From assembly GCF_000830005.1 (NCBI RefSeq), contig NZ_CP010407.1:310001-374000 (forward strand): DNA of 64,000 nucleotides, given 5' to 3'. The notes under the pieces are model-generated. The model saw only the letters and a program-made list of their open reading frames with translations. It had not been told where the DNA came from and did no database searches. The stretch comes from Streptomyces vietnamensis (lineage in GTDB: Bacteria > Actinomycetota > Actinomycetes > Streptomycetales > Streptomycetaceae). A program made the translations under genes and the position numbers. Shown here one piece after another: positions 53,958-62,316 of this stretch. The number at the start of each line of letters is the position of its first letter. Within the stretch, counting starts at the first letter, position 1.

Positions 53958-53974
53958 ATCTATAGTCCACAGAT
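53958..53974. promoter_or_regulatory. LysR-box-like dyad over a -10 hexamer
   Basis: ATCT-N9-AGAT (53958-53974) lies between the divergent SDR and LysR genes. TATAGT at 53961-53966 is a near-perfect -10 for the LysR gene, putting transcription start within a few bases of its ATG (53975). So the mRNA is probably leaderless and autorepressed. Confidence 0.55.
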
Positions 53975-54922
53975 ATGAGTGAGCTAGAGGTGCGGGAGCT
54001 GAGGTACTTCATCGCGGTCGCCGAGGAACTGAACTTCAGCCGGGCCGCGCAACACCTGGGGATGGCGCAGCCCCCGCTGTCGAAGGCGATCGCTCAGATG
54101 GAGTCCCGGCTCGGGGTACGCCTCCTTGAGCGCACCACCCGGCAGGTGAGGCTGACCGACGCCGGTCAGGTGCTGCTCGACCAGGCCCGGATCGCGGTCG
54201 ACGCGGTGCACGCGGCGGCCCGGCGGGCACGCCGGGCCGGTCAGCCGACCCCCCAACTCGTCGTGGCGGTCAAGCCGGGAGGCGATGCCGGGCTGCTGCG
54301 GGAGATCCTCGCCGCCTACCGGGAAGCGGGTTCGCACCTGCCGCCGCCCGAAGTCGTCGTCGGCGGCAGCGGAGAGCCGATCGCCATGCTGCGGGACGGC
54401 CGTGCCGACGTAGCACTGCTGCGCAGCCCGTTCGACGGTCAAGGGCTGGATCACCAGACGCTCGTGGTCGAGCCGCGACTGGCCGTCCTCCCCGCCGCGC
54501 ACCGCCTGGCCGGACGCCGGCGACTGCGGCTGACCGACCTCAGGGGCGAACCGATCCCACGCTGGAAAGGGGCCGACCCCTCCAACACCGCCTACTACAC
54601 AGGATGCGACGGAGCGGAAGCAGGCGACGGCCACACGGGCTCGGCGCCGGCCGACGCTCCCGAGGGGCCGCTCGTGGCCAGCGTCGAGCAACTCCTGGAG
54701 GTGGTCGCGCTGGGCCAGGCGGTGGCGTTCCTGTCGCTCTCCACCACCAAGCTGCACCAGCGCCCGGACATCGCATACCGGCCGGTCACCGGCCTCAGCC
54801 CCAGCGCGGTCGTGGTCGCCTGGCCGGAGACCTCGCGATCCACAGCCGTCGCCGCCTTCGTCCAGGCCGCCCACGACGTCGCCGCCCACCACCCCGACCA
54901 CATGACCGCACTGGCCCACTGA
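53975..54922 (+). CDS. LysR-family transcriptional regulator
   Basis: 315 residues. HTH: VRELRYFIAVAEELNFSRAA, QHLGMAQPPLSKAIAQMESR, LGVRLLERTTRQVRLTDAGQ. Effector domain: QLVVAVKPGGDAGLLREILA and GRADVALLRSPFDG. It has a leaderless-type promoter and faces an SDR gene it likely regulates. Ligand unknown. The product has ordinary length. Confidence 0.92.
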   Translation: MSELEVRELRYFIAVAEELNFSRAAQHLGMAQPPLSKAIAQMESRLGVRLLERTTRQVRLTDAGQVLLDQARIAVDAVHAAARRARRAGQPTPQLVVAVKPGGDAGLLREILAAYREAGSHLPPPEVVVGGSGEPIAMLRDGRADVALLRSPFDGQGLDHQTLVVEPRLAVLPAAHRLAGRRRLRLTDLRGEPIPRWKGADPSNTAYYTGCDGAEAGDGHTGSAPADAPEGPLVASVEQLLEVVALGQAVAFLSLSTTKLHQRPDIAYRPVTGLSPSAVVVAWPETSRSTAVAAFVQAAHDVAAHHPDHMTALAH

Positions 54923-55025
54923 CCGGGGCACTCGCCCCTCGCCATCGCGAGCTCACCGTCTCCGGCACCCTCGACGACCACATCCCCGACCCGGTGGATG
55001 CCGCTTGTTCGTCTGCCGTGGTGCG

Positions 55026-55349
55026 TCAGAGGCTGTCGGACCTGCTCAGCCAGCGCCGGAGGACGGCGTGGGTGGTGTCGTCCAGCGCGCACAGGGCCTC
55101 GACGGCGTCGAGGTCACCCGGCAGGGGCGCGATGCCCGCCGTGGTGAGAGCGGCGTGGAGCTCCAGTCGGCGGCGGTCGGACGGGGCCAGGTGGACGGTC
55201 CGGTGGCTCGAGGGCTCGGGCGCCGGCGGTGTGTCGTCGCCGACCGTCGGCGGCTCCTCCTCGTGGTCGATGTACACGGCAGGGAAGCGGTACGGGTCGA
55301 GATCCATCAGTGCCGTCGGCGTCGCGGGGACAGGTCGGAACACGGTCAT
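55026..55349 (-). CDS. Hypothetical protein
   Basis: 107 residues from ATG 55349 with GAGGAGG five bases upstream. MTVFRPVPATPTALMDLDPY, YIDHEEEPPTVGDDTPPAPE, then a helical C-terminus LAPSDRRRLELHAALTTAGI and DLDAVEALCALDDTTHAVLR. No family recognised. The strong ribosome binding site supports a real gene. Soluble, acidic linker in the middle. Confidence 0.7.
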   Translation of the reverse strand: MTVFRPVPATPTALMDLDPYRFPAVYIDHEEEPPTVGDDTPPAPEPSSHRTVHLAPSDRRRLELHAALTTAGIAPLPGDLDAVEALCALDDTTHAVLRRWLSRSDSL

Positions 55350-55557
55350 GAATGCCTCCTCGGTCGTCGTGCAACCCGCACAGGACGACGGCACGACGGT
55401 CGGCGGCAGTTGCGGCACCGGCACACATCCACCCGGATGTCCCCTACGCCATCTCGTCACAAGACAGATGACCCGACCGGTCGGCGCTCGCCGAGGTCGA
55501 TTGTCAGTGGTGGATGAGACGGTAGGAACATCAAGTCGGAAAGAGGGGGAAGCTGTC

Positions 55558-56598
55558 TTGTCCGGAAACCAGAACTACATCAATCACGTCGCCCTTGTGC
55601 TCGACGCCAGTTCTTCCATGTCCCATCTGAGCCGCAAGGTCGTCGAAGTCGCCGACCAGCAGATCGCCTATCTTGCCCGCCGGTCGAGGGAACTGGACCA
55701 GGAGACCCGCGTCACGGTGTACGTCTTCGCCGACAAGGTGGAATGCGTCATCTACGACAAGGACGTGCTGCGCATGCCGTCGCTGAAGCAGCTGTACCGG
55801 GTCGGTGGAATGACGGCTCTGCTGGCGGCCGCATTGAAGTCGCAGCGGGAGCTGGCGCAGACGGCTCAACTGTACGGTGACCACAGCTTCCTGACGTTCG
55901 TCCTGACCGATGGGCAGGAGAACGCCAGTCACCGCGGTCCGGACGCCCCCGCCGGAAATCCGCGTGAACTGGTCCGGGCCGTGGCCGAGATGATCGAGGC
56001 GCAGGAGGACAACTGGACTCTCGCCGTCCTCGTACCGGACCAGATGGGCAAGCGCGAGGCCATGAACTGCGGTTTCCCCAAGGAGAACGTCGCCGTCTGG
56101 GACGCCACGAGCACACAGGGCCTGGAGGAGGCCGGGCAGGTCATCCGGGAGGCCACCGAGAAATTCATGGTGGGCCGTGCCCAAGGAATCCGTGGATCGC
56201 GGGCGGTGTTCTCCACGGGCGCGGAGGCGGTCAACAAGGAAACCATCGAGGCGGCCGGTCTCACCCCGGTGAATCCGTCGGAATACCAGCTGATTCCGGT
56301 GGCGCGTGACGCGGCGATCCGGGAATGGGTCGTCGAGTCCGGGCACACCTATCGCACGGGATGTGCGTTCTATCAGCTGAGCAAGCCGGAGAAGATTCAG
56401 GCGCGGAAGCAGATCGCGGTACTGGAGAAGAAGACGGACCGGGTGTACACGGGGCCCCAGGCCCGGGCCCTGCTCGGTCTGCCGAATGTGGAGACGCGCG
56501 TCAAGCCCGACCACAACGACGACTTCACCATTTTCGTGCAGAGCACCAGCGTCAACCGGAAGCTCGTCCCCCAGACGCGGCTCCTCCTCATGATCTGA
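55558..56598 (+). CDS. von Willebrand factor A (vWA) domain protein
   Basis: 346 residues. TTG start at 55558 is chosen because GAGGGGG lies 8 bases upstream and the vWA fold begins right after (NHVALVLDASSSM). MIDAS metal-site residues are present: DASSS, Thr in GGMTALLAA and Asp in LTDGQEN. The C-terminal 130 residues (TPVNPSEYQLIPVARDAAIR; CAFYQLSKPEKIQARKQIAV; DDFTIFVQSTSVNRKLVPQT) are an unrecognised extension. TTGTCA-N16-TAGGAA at 55501-55528 could be its promoter. Cytoplasmic; similar proteins occur beside tellurite/stress modules or alone in Streptomyces. Confidence 0.82.
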   Translation: MSGNQNYINHVALVLDASSSMSHLSRKVVEVADQQIAYLARRSRELDQETRVTVYVFADKVECVIYDKDVLRMPSLKQLYRVGGMTALLAAALKSQRELAQTAQLYGDHSFLTFVLTDGQENASHRGPDAPAGNPRELVRAVAEMIEAQEDNWTLAVLVPDQMGKREAMNCGFPKENVAVWDATSTQGLEEAGQVIREATEKFMVGRAQGIRGSRAVFSTGAEAVNKETIEAAGLTPVNPSEYQLIPVARDAAIREWVVESGHTYRTGCAFYQLSKPEKIQARKQIAVLEKKTDRVYTGPQARALLGLPNVETRVKPDHNDDFTIFVQSTSVNRKLVPQTRLLLMI

Positions 56599-56633
56599 CG
56601 GATCACCCGCTCGGCGTCGGGTGCGGAATTCGG

Positions 56634-56667
56634 GTCCTGGCCGGCGCCCCCCGGGGCCGGCCAGGAC
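56634..56667. terminator. Bidirectional terminator
   Basis: GTCCTGGCCGGC (56634-56645) pairs perfectly with GCCGGCCAGGAC (56656-56667), a 12-bp stem with a 10-base loop that can itself pair CCCC/GGGG. Between convergent vWA and HAD genes. Confidence 0.82.
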
Positions 56668-56672
56668 CTTCC

Positions 56673-57311
56673 TCAGCCGAGCGGGAGGCGTTCCGGGGTC
56701 GAGGGCCCGGCGTCGAGATGAGCGGCGATGCGTGCGATGGTCCGGGCGTTGTCCTCGAACAGATGCGCCTGCATGCCCGCTGCCCGGGCCGCCTCGACGT
56801 TGACTGCGACGTCATCGATGAACAGGCAGTTCTCCGGTCGTACGTCCAAGCCGGTGGATGCGGCCTCGAAGGCGAGCAGGTCGGGCTTCTCCACGCCGAT
56901 CTCATGGGAGTAGACGATCTGCTCGACCAGTTCGTCGAAGTGGTAGAGCGTCGTCTCCCGTTCCCGGGCCCCGACGAAACTGTTGCTCAGGATCCCCAGC
57001 CTGCACTTCCCGCGCAGTCCTCGTACGTAGTCGATGAGCTCGTTGTTCGCGGTTCCCAGGTACTCCGTCCAGAGGTCGGCCATGAACGACTCGACCTGGG
57101 CGCCGTCGAGACCCAGACGGGTCGCGACCTGCTCGTGCACCTCCTGCTCGCTGATGCTGCCGACGCTGCCGGCCCGCCACACATCGCGCATCCGCTCGTT
57201 CACGGTGCCGAGCGGCAGGAGCAGGCGCTCCTCCCACCGTCGCACCCATCCCGTTTCCGGCGTGATCTCCAGTACGCCGCCGATATCGAGAATGACGCAG
57301 GTCGCTGACAC
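56673..57311 (-). CDS. HAD-superfamily hydrolase
   Basis: 212 residues. Motif I VILDIGGVLEI keeps the nucleophile Asp but has Gly two residues on, as in some HAD-IA members (YihX-like). Motif II LGILSNSF, motif III Lys in GVEKPDLLAFE, motif IV FIDDVAVNV. A helical cap (WVRRWEERLLLPLGTVNERM ... ESFMADLWTEYLG) follows motif I. Probably a small-molecule phosphatase. Separated from the vWA gene by a shared terminator. Confidence 0.88.
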   Translation of the reverse strand: MSATCVILDIGGVLEITPETGWVRRWEERLLLPLGTVNERMRDVWRAGSVGSISEQEVHEQVATRLGLDGAQVESFMADLWTEYLGTANNELIDYVRGLRGKCRLGILSNSFVGARERETTLYHFDELVEQIVYSHEIGVEKPDLLAFEAASTGLDVRPENCLFIDDVAVNVEAARAAGMQAHLFEDNARTIARIAAHLDAGPSTPERLPLG

Positions 57312-57661
57312 GTGGGCTCCCCCTCTGATCCTGGCTTGCGCGGCGAGCTGTACTGCCCGCTCGCCGGGCCGACGGAGAACACCTTCGTCTCTCCGCCCCG
57401 GGCGTGGTCAAGCGTTCTCGGAGGTCTGTGACGGCCCTGTCGCACGTCACGAGCAGCCGGAGGTACGCGAGGGCGGGCAGATCCTCGATCAGCGCGTAGG
57501 GGTCCGTATCTCGCGCCCTCCCTCAGGAGCAGGTCCGCGGTGACACGGAGGGTGCTCTCGCGCTTGCGGACCGTGCGCCCGCCTGAGCGCCTCGTCACCA
57601 GGGGGCGGCATCGTTGCGGCGTGAACGGGCCTCGCGCGGGTCCGTTCCGTACCCTGGCGGC
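57312..57661. other. Intergenic gap with a possible gene fragment
   Basis: 350 bases between the divergent HAD and Sir2 genes. On the minus strand a frame near 57405-57520 reads DPYALIEDLPALAYLRLLVT then CDRAVTDLRERLTTPG, which looks protein-like but has no start or ribosome binding site and no recognised family. The rest should hold the two promoters; none was clear. Confidence 0.3.
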
Positions 57662-58567
57662 ATGCGCATGCGCCCCACTCTGAGCTGGACCCCCGACGAG
57701 GACCTGCCACCGGGCACGACGGACCTCGGGCCGGTCGCCGACGCGCTGGACGCCGGGGGCGTGCTGGTCCTCAGCGGCGCGGGCATCTCCACGGAGTCGG
57801 GGATCCCCGACTACCGGGGTGAGGGCGGAAGCCTGAGCCGGCACACCCCGATGACCTACCAGGACTTCACCGGCAGCGCCCAGGCCCGGCGCCGGTACTG
57901 GGCGCGCAGCCACCTCGGCTGGCGCACCTTCGGCCGCGCCCTGCCCAACGCCGGACACCTGGCCGTGGCCGCCTTCGCACGCCGCGGCCTGCTCTCGGGC
58001 GTGATCACCCAGAACGTCGACGGTCTCCACCAGGCCGCCGGCAGCGGAGGGGTCGTGGAGCTCCACGGCAGCCTGGCCCGGGTCGTCTGCCTCTCCTGCG
58101 GCACGTACAGTCCGCGCCGTGAACTCGCCCGGCGGCTCGAGGAGGCCAATGCGGGCTTCGCACCGGTGGCGGCCGGGATCAACCCGGACGGTGACGCCGA
58201 CCTCACCGACGAGCAGGTCGCTGACTTCCGCGTGCTGCCCTGCGCGAACTGCGGCGGCGTCCTCAAACCCGACGTGGTGTTCTTCGGCGAGGCCGTGCCT
58301 CCCTCACGGGTCGAGCACTGCCGGAGACTGGTCGGCGAGGCGACCTCGCTGCTGGTCCTGGGCTCCTCACTCACCGTGATGTCCGGCCTCCGGTTCGTCC
58401 GCCAGGCGGCTCAGGCCGGAACCCCTGTACTGATCATCAACCGGGATCCGACCCGCGGCGACCGGCACGCCCTCACCCGGATCGCCCTTCCCCTCGGGGC
58501 GGCCCTCACCACCCTCGCCGACCGGCTGGGCATCCCCCCGGCCGATGACCGGGCGCGGCTCGACTGA
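57662..58567 (+). CDS. Sir2-family NAD-dependent protein deacylase
   Basis: 301 residues from ATG 57662 (57668 possible). Sir2 motifs: LSGAGISTESGIPDYRGEGG, ITQNVDGLHQAAGSG, catalytic His in VVELHGS, GSSLTVMSG, IINRDPTRGD. Zinc ligands CLSC and CANC flank an insert (ANAGFAPVAAGINPDGDADL). Class II/macroD-independent sirtuin of normal bacterial length plus an N-terminal 35 residues. Removes acyl groups from lysine using NAD. Monocistronic. Confidence 0.93.
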   Translation: MRMRPTLSWTPDEDLPPGTTDLGPVADALDAGGVLVLSGAGISTESGIPDYRGEGGSLSRHTPMTYQDFTGSAQARRRYWARSHLGWRTFGRALPNAGHLAVAAFARRGLLSGVITQNVDGLHQAAGSGGVVELHGSLARVVCLSCGTYSPRRELARRLEEANAGFAPVAAGINPDGDADLTDEQVADFRVLPCANCGGVLKPDVVFFGEAVPPSRVEHCRRLVGEATSLLVLGSSLTVMSGLRFVRQAAQAGTPVLIINRDPTRGDRHALTRIALPLGAALTTLADRLGIPPADDRARLD

Positions 58568-58738
58568 AGCCGTGTTCCTCGTGAGGCGGCGCCGTATCCG
58601 CTCGTAGCCGCACGACGAGGGCGTCCTCCTGCGCCGGCGGAACAGGGCGGCGACTCCTCGACGGCTGCCGCGACACCGCGCTGCGGGCGTGCCGGTCAGG
58701 GTGCGCTGTCGTGTCCGGTGTCGCGCCGGCTCGTGCGG

Positions 58739-59704
58739 TCATCCCTCCTGACCTGACCCGCCGTCCTGACCGTCCTTCCGTCGCCAGCCCGACGGGCTGA
58801 CCCCTCGCGCCCGCTTGAACGCCACGCTGAACGCGAACGCGTCCGCATACCCCACCGCGCGCGCCACGGCGGCGACGGTCTCCTCCGTGTCGCGCAGCAG
58901 GTCCGCCGCCAGGGCCATCCGCCAGCCGGTGAGGTAGGTGAGCGGGGGCTCGCCGACCACGCCGGTGAAGCGCGCGGCGAAGGCGGCCCGGGACTGGCCG
59001 ACCCGCGCGGCCAGTTCGGCGACCGTCCATCGGTGCGCCGGGTCCTCGTGCAGCATGCGCAGAGCCTCGCCGACGGCTGGGGTGGCCAGCGCCCTGTACC
59101 AGGAGGGGAGTTCGGCCTGCGGCCGGGCGCACCAGGCGCGTAGCGCCAACACCAGGAGGAGGTCGAGGAGACGGTTCAGGACGGCGTCCTGGCCGGGCTC
59201 TTCGCGGGCCACTTCGGCGGCGAGCAGGTCCAGCGCCGCCCGGGTGCGCGGCTCGGTGGGCACGACGGCCAGTCGTGGGAGCGTCTCCAGCAGACGCTCG
59301 CCCACATCTCCGCGGAGTTCGTAGGCGCCCCGGAGCAGGGTGGTGGCGCCGGGCAGTCCGTCGCCGTACGTACGGGGTGCCAGGCTCTGCCGCGCCGCCG
59401 TCCCGCTGTCGATGACCTGCTTCCGTCCGCCGCGGACGACCACCTGCGGCGGGGTGTCCGGGGCGTCGGAGATCGTGTACCGGTCGATGCCGCTGATGAG
59501 GGCGACGTCCCCGGCGGCCAACCGCACCGGCGCGACTTCCGGGTCGTCGTCGAGCCGGACCGAGGCGTGGCCGCCGAGAGCGGCCACGACCGTGAGCGGA
59601 GGGGCCTCGGCGAAGGTCATCGACCAGGGTGGCCGGTGGATGAGCTGCCGGATCTGCGTGTTCCTGGCGCGGGCCCGGTGCAGCAGATCGCTCAGGACGT
59701 CCAT
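58739..59704 (-). CDS. AraC-family regulator with cupin sensor domain
   Basis: 321 residues from ATG 59704 (ATG 59713 would add three). Cupin-like N-terminal domain (PPWSMTFAEAPPLTVVAALG; VRLAAGDVALISGIDRYTIS). C-terminal double HTH: AHRWTVAELAARVGQSRAAF, AARFTGVVGEPPLTYLTGWR, ETVAAVARAVGYADAFAFSV, AFKRARGVSPSGWRRK. This is the AraC subtype of cupin_6 regulators that control a neighbouring oxidoreductase; the NmrA-like gene starts 82 bases away in the other direction and is the likely target. Confidence 0.9.
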   Translation of the reverse strand: MDVLSDLLHRARARNTQIRQLIHRPPWSMTFAEAPPLTVVAALGGHASVRLDDDPEVAPVRLAAGDVALISGIDRYTISDAPDTPPQVVVRGGRKQVIDSGTAARQSLAPRTYGDGLPGATTLLRGAYELRGDVGERLLETLPRLAVVPTEPRTRAALDLLAAEVAREEPGQDAVLNRLLDLLLVLALRAWCARPQAELPSWYRALATPAVGEALRMLHEDPAHRWTVAELAARVGQSRAAFAARFTGVVGEPPLTYLTGWRMALAADLLRDTEETVAAVARAVGYADAFAFSVAFKRARGVSPSGWRRKDGQDGGSGQEG

Positions 59705-59786
59705 GCCGGTCACGCTAGACGATCACAAAGGGATCGGCGACGTTCTCCCATGGATCGTCTGCCTTCACCGGGGTTGTCTGGAGGGC

Positions 59787-60623
59787 ATGAAGAACATCCT
59801 CATCCTCGGCGGCACCGGCAAGACCGGCCGCCGCGTCGCCCGCCGGCTGACGGCCGAGGGCCGGCCGGTCCGTACGGCGTCCCGCACCGGCGGCGACGTC
59901 CACTTCGACCTGGACGACCCGGCGACCTGGGCGCCCGCCCTCGACGGCGCCGCCGCCGTCTACCTCGTGGAGCCCGACCTGCGGGCCGGCGTGGACCGGC
60001 AGGCGCGCATCCCGCGCTTGGTGGCCGATGCGGTCGCCGTGGGCGTGCGGCGGCTGGTACTGCTCTCCGCCCATGGCGTCGGCCGGGCCGACGACGGCCA
60101 CCCGCTCAAGGCCGCCGAACGGGCCGTCCGCGACTCCGGCGTCGACTGGACCGTCCTGCGACCCGACTGGTTCGCACAGAACTTCAGCGAGTCCTTCTGG
60201 TTGCAGGGCGTGCTGGCCGGAACCCTCGCCCTGCCCACCGGTGACGGGCGCACGCCGTTCGTCGACGCGGAGGACATCGCCGAGGTCGCCGCCGCGGCGC
60301 TGACCGAGGACCGCCACAGTGGACGGACCTACCAGTTGACCGGCCCGCAGGCGATCGGCTTCGGCGAGGCGGCCGACCTGATCGCCGCCGCCACCGGCCG
60401 GACGGTCCGTCACCTCGACGTCGATCCCGACGTCTTCGTGGACCGCGTGGTCGCCGAAGGCGTGCCCGCCGACGTCGCTCGTCTGCTCACCGGCCTGCTC
60501 GTGGACATCCGCGACGGCCGGGGCGCGGGCGTCTCCGACGGCGTGGAGCGGGCGCTCGGACGACCGCCCAGGTCGTTCGAGGACTACGTCGCCGAGGCCG
60601 CGGCCGCAGGCCGCTGGAGCTGA
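59787..60623 (+). CDS. NmrA-like NAD(P)-binding protein
   Basis: 278 residues. Rossmann motif ILILGGTGKTGRRVARRL at the N-terminus, FDLDDPATWAPALDG, LVLLSAHGVGR, WTVLRPDWFAQNFSESF and FVDAEDIAEVAAAAL are the atypical-SDR/NmrA pattern. No YxxxK catalytic pair, so likely a sensor or quinone-reductase-type enzyme (QOR2-like). GGAGGG lies five bases ahead of the ATG. Divergent from a cupin-AraC regulator. Confidence 0.9.
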   Translation: MKNILILGGTGKTGRRVARRLTAEGRPVRTASRTGGDVHFDLDDPATWAPALDGAAAVYLVEPDLRAGVDRQARIPRLVADAVAVGVRRLVLLSAHGVGRADDGHPLKAAERAVRDSGVDWTVLRPDWFAQNFSESFWLQGVLAGTLALPTGDGRTPFVDAEDIAEVAAAALTEDRHSGRTYQLTGPQAIGFGEAADLIAAATGRTVRHLDVDPDVFVDRVVAEGVPADVARLLTGLLVDIRDGRGAGVSDGVERALGRPPRSFEDYVAEAAAAGRWS

Positions 60624-60884
60624 CCGGACGGGCCACCGGCCGGTACACCGGCGTGACTTCGCGGTCTTGCGCCGGACCTGCGCGAGAACGGGAACGGCCA
60701 CCGCGTGATCAGCAAGGGTTGTACGGACGCCTGAAGATCGTGCGGTGGCCGCGGGCCGCGCCGTGGAGGGCGGGCCTGTCACTCCTGAGGGGGGTGCCTC
60801 GGGATTCTCCGGATCCCCGCCCGGGCGGCGGTCTAGCGTGCGGGCATGCCGTGGCGTCTGCCGCCCTCATATGAGGAGGATCCC

Positions 60885-61418
60885 GTGTCTTCACCCTGCG
60901 ACCCCCAGTACGCTCCCGCCGGTGATGTGAGTGGGGCGATGATGCTGGTCGACTCCCGGCTCAGGGCCATCTACGACGGCAGGACCGAGGTCGATCCCGA
61001 ACAGCGGAAGCTCGACGAGCAGTTCACCGCGTCCTTGGGACCCACGGGGGCCCAGGACCTCCTGGACGGCGTGTGCACGATCATCTTCATGTACATGAAG
61101 TGGCTGCGGATGGCCTGCGAGGACCACGACAAGGACGTGATCGAGTACGTCGTGCCCAACCTCGTGACCTCGATGGGCAGGATGCCCAGGAGCGTCCGCC
61201 CCGAGGCCGTCCCCACCATGGCCGGGCTGGTCGTCGCGGCGGGCACCGGGCTCAGCCCGAGCCTGTGGCGCCAGCAGTACGGGGAGTGGACCAAGGAGGA
61301 GATGAACGCCCTGGAGGCCACCTCCTTCCTCCTCGCGGAGATCATCAACCGGATCACCGACGACCGGGACTTCGCCACCCGCCTGGTCACCGACGCCCTG
61401 TCCAGCGCGGACCGGTAG
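60885..61418 (+). CDS. Hypothetical soluble protein
   Basis: 177 residues from GTG 60885, chosen because GAGGAGG sits five bases upstream; an ATG at 60846 would read through that site. MMLVDSRLRAIYDGRTEVDP, TIIFMYMKWLRMACEDHDKD, VVPNLVTSMGRMPRSVRPEA and QQYGEWTKEEMNALEATSFL suggest an all-helical protein. No family recognised. Convergent with the alpha/beta hydrolase, 6 bases apart. Confidence 0.75.
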   Translation: MSSPCDPQYAPAGDVSGAMMLVDSRLRAIYDGRTEVDPEQRKLDEQFTASLGPTGAQDLLDGVCTIIFMYMKWLRMACEDHDKDVIEYVVPNLVTSMGRMPRSVRPEAVPTMAGLVVAAGTGLSPSLWRQQYGEWTKEEMNALEATSFLLAEIINRITDDRDFATRLVTDALSSADR

Positions 61419-61424
61419 CCCGCC

Positions 61425-62234
61425 TCAGGTGCGGTCGGCCATGAAGGCCGTCAGGTCGCGGAGTACGCGGTCCGGGGCCTCCCAGTACGCGATGTGGCCC
61501 ACGCCCTCGTAGACGAGGAGCCGGGAGTCGGGGACGGCGTCGAGGATCGTCTGCTGGTCCTCGCGGGTCAGGACGGGGTCCTGGTCGCCCCAGACGACCA
61601 GGGTGGGGACGAGGATTCCCGACAGGGTGGCCCGGAGGTCGGTCTCGAGGAGGCCGCGCAGGGTCTCGCGCCAGACGTGGGCCGGGGCCTTCAGGGCTTC
61701 GTCGGCGACGGTCTGCAGGAAGCCGCGTCCCATGGGGGTCGCCGTCAGGCCGTCGACGAGGTCCGCTGCGAGCTCGGGGTCCACGGGGTCCTTCAACTCC
61801 CGTACCGCGTTCCAGAGTTCGGCGGCCTTCGGCTTGTCGGCGAGGGTGGCCGGGACGCCGAGCAGGACGAGGCCCGCCACGCGGTCCGGTCGGCGGCCCG
61901 CGACGATGCGGGCCTGCACCCCGCCGCTCGATCCGCCGACCAGTACCGCTCGTTCCGTGCCCACGCTGTCCATGAACGCGACCAGGTCCTCGGCGAAGTC
62001 CTCCGGCAGATAGCCGTCGGGCGGCTTGTCGGCGTCGCCGTGGCCGCGCTGGGTGGGGGCGTACGCGTGCAGGCCCGGGGGCATGCGGCGCAGCAGCGGC
62101 TCGAACGTCCACCAGGAGTCCAGGTAGCCGTGCACCAGGACGAGCGGTGTGCCCCCCGGCCGGCCCGTTTCCGCGTACGGAAGCGTGGGGCGCCCCTCCC
62201 CCAGGACGGCGCTGTGCACGGCGACGGCGGCCAT
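61425..62234 (-). CDS. Alpha/beta hydrolase
   Basis: 269 residues from ATG 62234, where AGGAGGG is well placed; GTG 62249 is an alternative. Oxyanion LVHGYLDSWWTFEP, nucleophile Ser in VGGSSGGVQAR, acid Asp in VVWGDQDPVLTRE and His in EGVGHIAYWEAP are all present. Resembles soluble epoxide-hydrolase or haloalkane-type hydrolases, but the acid at the nucleophile elbow is Ser, so an esterase/lipase-like reaction is likely. Substrate unknown. Confidence 0.88.
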   Translation of the reverse strand: MAAVAVHSAVLGEGRPTLPYAETGRPGGTPLVLVHGYLDSWWTFEPLLRRMPPGLHAYAPTQRGHGDADKPPDGYLPEDFAEDLVAFMDSVGTERAVLVGGSSGGVQARIVAGRRPDRVAGLVLLGVPATLADKPKAAELWNAVRELKDPVDPELAADLVDGLTATPMGRGFLQTVADEALKAPAHVWRETLRGLLETDLRATLSGILVPTLVVWGDQDPVLTREDQQTILDAVPDSRLLVYEGVGHIAYWEAPDRVLRDLTAFMADRT

Positions 62235-62316
62235 CGCGGCCCTCCTCACCTCTCCTCCTCCAGGATAGGAAGGAGGGGGGTGGGGGGACAGTCGGGGCGT
62301 TTCCGGGGGGCGGGGT

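Noticed and set aside
54923..55025. Protein-like reading (RHRELTVSGTLDDHIPD) after the LysR gene
   Set aside because: Too short, no start or ribosome binding site, and no family; probably chance in GC-rich DNA.
58506..58741. Small minus-strand frame overlapping the AraC stop by ATGA
   Set aside because: It runs into the Sir2 gene, is Arg/Pro-rich without recognisable domain, and has the composition of a shadow frame.
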